From DAOUTW01 sp964523575 (lineage in GTDB: Bacteria > Zixibacteria > MSB-5A5 > GN15 > JAAZOE01): 64,000 bases of DNA. The notes beneath the pieces are model-generated. The model saw only the letters and a program-made list of their open reading frames with translations. It was not told the DNA's origin and searched no databases. Positions 63,001 through 64,000 of the stretch are shown piece by piece (position 1 is the stretch's first letter; every line of letters starts with the position of its first letter). The translations under genes were made by a program, and so were the position numbers. Where the stretch lies: assembly GCA_964523575.1 (NCBI GenBank), contig CAZGAV010000004.1, positions 42,958 through 106,957 on the forward strand, written 5' to 3'.

Positions 63001-64000
63001 CACGCCACCTCCAGGATATGGACCACCGCCGAAGCGCCGGAACCGCCCATGTTCTGAGTCATACCGACCTTGGGCTGACCCTTGATCTGCCGGCCGTTCT
63101 CGGCCTCGCCGCGAAGCTGTTTGACGATCTCGACCACCTGGCCGATACCGGTCGCGCCGACCGGATGGCCCTTGGCTTTCAGGCCGCCGGAAGTGTTCAC
63201 CGGGATCTTGCCGTCAAGAGCCGTCAGGCCATCGGCGGCGGCTTTGGCGCCGGTTCCCGGTTTGAAGATACCGAGCGATTCGGTGACGATAATCTCGGCG
63301 ATCGAGAAACAGTCATGCACTTCAACCAAGTTGATATCGCTAATCTTGCGACCGGCCATCTTCAAAGCCCGCTGACCGGCCAACTCGGTCGATTTCAGCC
63401 AGGTCAGGCTTTCGCGCTGAGGCAGGGCGATGGTATCGGTGGCCATACCCGAACCTGTGATCCGGATATACGGCTTTTTCATCTTCTTGGCGATATCGAC
63501 CGTGGTCAATATCACGGCCGCCGCGCCGTCGGTGATCGGCGAACAGTCAAGGATATGCAGGGGATCGGCCACCTTGACGCCGCTTTCGACGTCCTCGAGC
63601 TTAATCGGGAACGGGTACTGGGCGTACGGATTTTTACTGCCGTTGAAATGATTCTTGAACGGTATGGCCGACAACTGCTGACGCGTCATTTTGTACTTCT
63701 TCATATAGGCCCGCGCCATCATGGCATACAGGCCGGGAAAAGTAACGCCGTGGAAAACTTCGTATTCCTGGTCGGCGGCGGTGGCCAGCGCATAAGTGGC
63801 GCCGTCGCCGGATACGTCGGTCATTTTTTCGACTCCGCCGGCCATGACAATATCTGAAAGGCCGGAGGCGACTTCGATGAAGGCCTGGCGGAAAGCCAGC
63901 CCGCCCGAAGCGCAGGCCGATTCGACATGCGCCGCCGGGATATGTTTCTGGCCGATATAGTCGGCCATGATCGCGCCGATATGCTCCTGCCCGACGAACA
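63000..64000 (-). CDS. SCP-x-type thiolase (thiolase-domain lipid-transfer protein), cut by window edge
   Basis: About 333 residues visible, N-terminus beyond the edge. Nucleophilic Cys in ESACASGGLAFRQAF, DGAAAVILTTVDIAKKM, VEVHDCFSIAEIIVTESLG and the C-terminal NTSGGLKAKGHPVGATGIGQ with the catalytic His. This is the non-decarboxylating SCP2-thiolase family, distinct from the 53573-54763 thiolase. Coupled to the DUF35 gene; probably a thiolytic or condensing step in branched-chain acyl-CoA metabolism. Confidence 0.93.
   Translation of the reverse strand, partial: FVGQEHIGAIMADYIGQKHIPAAHVESACASGGLAFRQAFIEVASGLSDIVMAGGVEKMTDVSGDGATYALATAADQEYEVFHGVTFPGLYAMMARAYMKKYKMTRQQLSAIPFKNHFNGSKNPYAQYPFPIKLEDVESGVKVADPLHILDCSPITDGAAAVILTTVDIAKKMKKPYIRITGSGMATDTIALPQRESLTWLKSTELAGQRALKMAGRKISDINLVEVHDCFSIAEIIVTESLGIFKPGTGAKAAADGLTALDGKIPVNTSGGLKAKGHPVGATGIGQVVEIVKQLRGEAENGRQIKGQPKVGMTQNMGGSGASAVVHILEVA

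Overview
The window is a bacterial chromosome segment, probably from a metagenome-assembled genome: it carries two exactly 100-base N runs (20094-20193 and 61864-61963), which look like scaffolding placeholders. Gene content points to a Gram-negative (diderm) member of the FCB/Zixibacteria-like part of the tree. Several secreted proteins end in a FlgD-type Ig-like C-terminal domain with an NPFN motif. There are outer-membrane beta-barrels, an OmpA domain, LapA/LapB, a PEP-CTERM protein and a 31-residue COX24/mS38-like protein. This placement is inferred from protein style only; no rRNA is present.

Region by region. (1) 1-6823: a heat-shock operon on the minus strand, hrcA-grpE-dnaK-dnaJ-prmA-rsmE, ending in a prepilin peptidase, with a CIRCE operator upstream of hrcA. 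(2) 6900-9740: three minus-strand envelope genes, one with DUF4384-like and PEGA-like regions, one a lipoprotein. (3) 10046-12844: purD-purE behind a near-consensus promoter, then a secreted TPR protein and a bidirectional terminator. (4) 12863-17097: a triple-repeat exported protein and a large seven-bladed-propeller secreted protein. (5) 17312-20700: the tiny COX24-like gene, HU, SppA and a LysM lytic transglycosylase interrupted by the first gap. (6) 20708-28656: lapA-lapB-SPOR protein-mutS-mutL-miaA, compact and overlapping. (7) 28665-38495: a PsbP-like secreted protein, a propeller/subtilase pair, a STAS protein, an orphan NtrC-type regulator and a beta-barrel protein. (8) 38674-42942: an EF-G2 type GTPase and, divergently, a CsgG-OmpA fusion behind a palindromic promoter. 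(9) 42975-47622: two PilZ paralogues around an MFS transporter, a second STAS protein, tRNA-Thr(CGT), tRNA-Phe(GAA) and two small unknown genes. (10) 47667-50122: a ROK sugar kinase coupled to a PrsW-like membrane protease. (11) 50195-54849: a beta-oxidation operon (thiolase, 3-hydroxyacyl-CoA dehydrogenase, two acyl-CoA dehydrogenases) with a CRP-like site placed for class II activation and a strong terminator. (12) 54982-56365: a beta-barrel gene and a PEP-CTERM gene converging on a terminator. (13) 56427-64000: an acyl-CoA carboxylase cluster of methylcrotonyl-CoA type, with split alpha subunit, enoyl-CoA hydratase and an AtuA-like protein (second gap), preceded by a DUF35 protein and an SCP-x-type thiolase.

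Taken together, regions 11 and 13 describe catabolism of fatty acids and branched-chain (leucine or isoprenoid) acyl-CoAs. The remainder is housekeeping, envelope biogenesis, protein export and c-di-GMP/STAS signalling. No CRISPR array, insertion sequence, integrase or phage gene was found. I see no clear sign of a complete new defence or mobile system. The least explained items are the triple-repeat protein, the PrsW fusion, the CsgG-OmpA fusion and the palindrome-bearing promoters.
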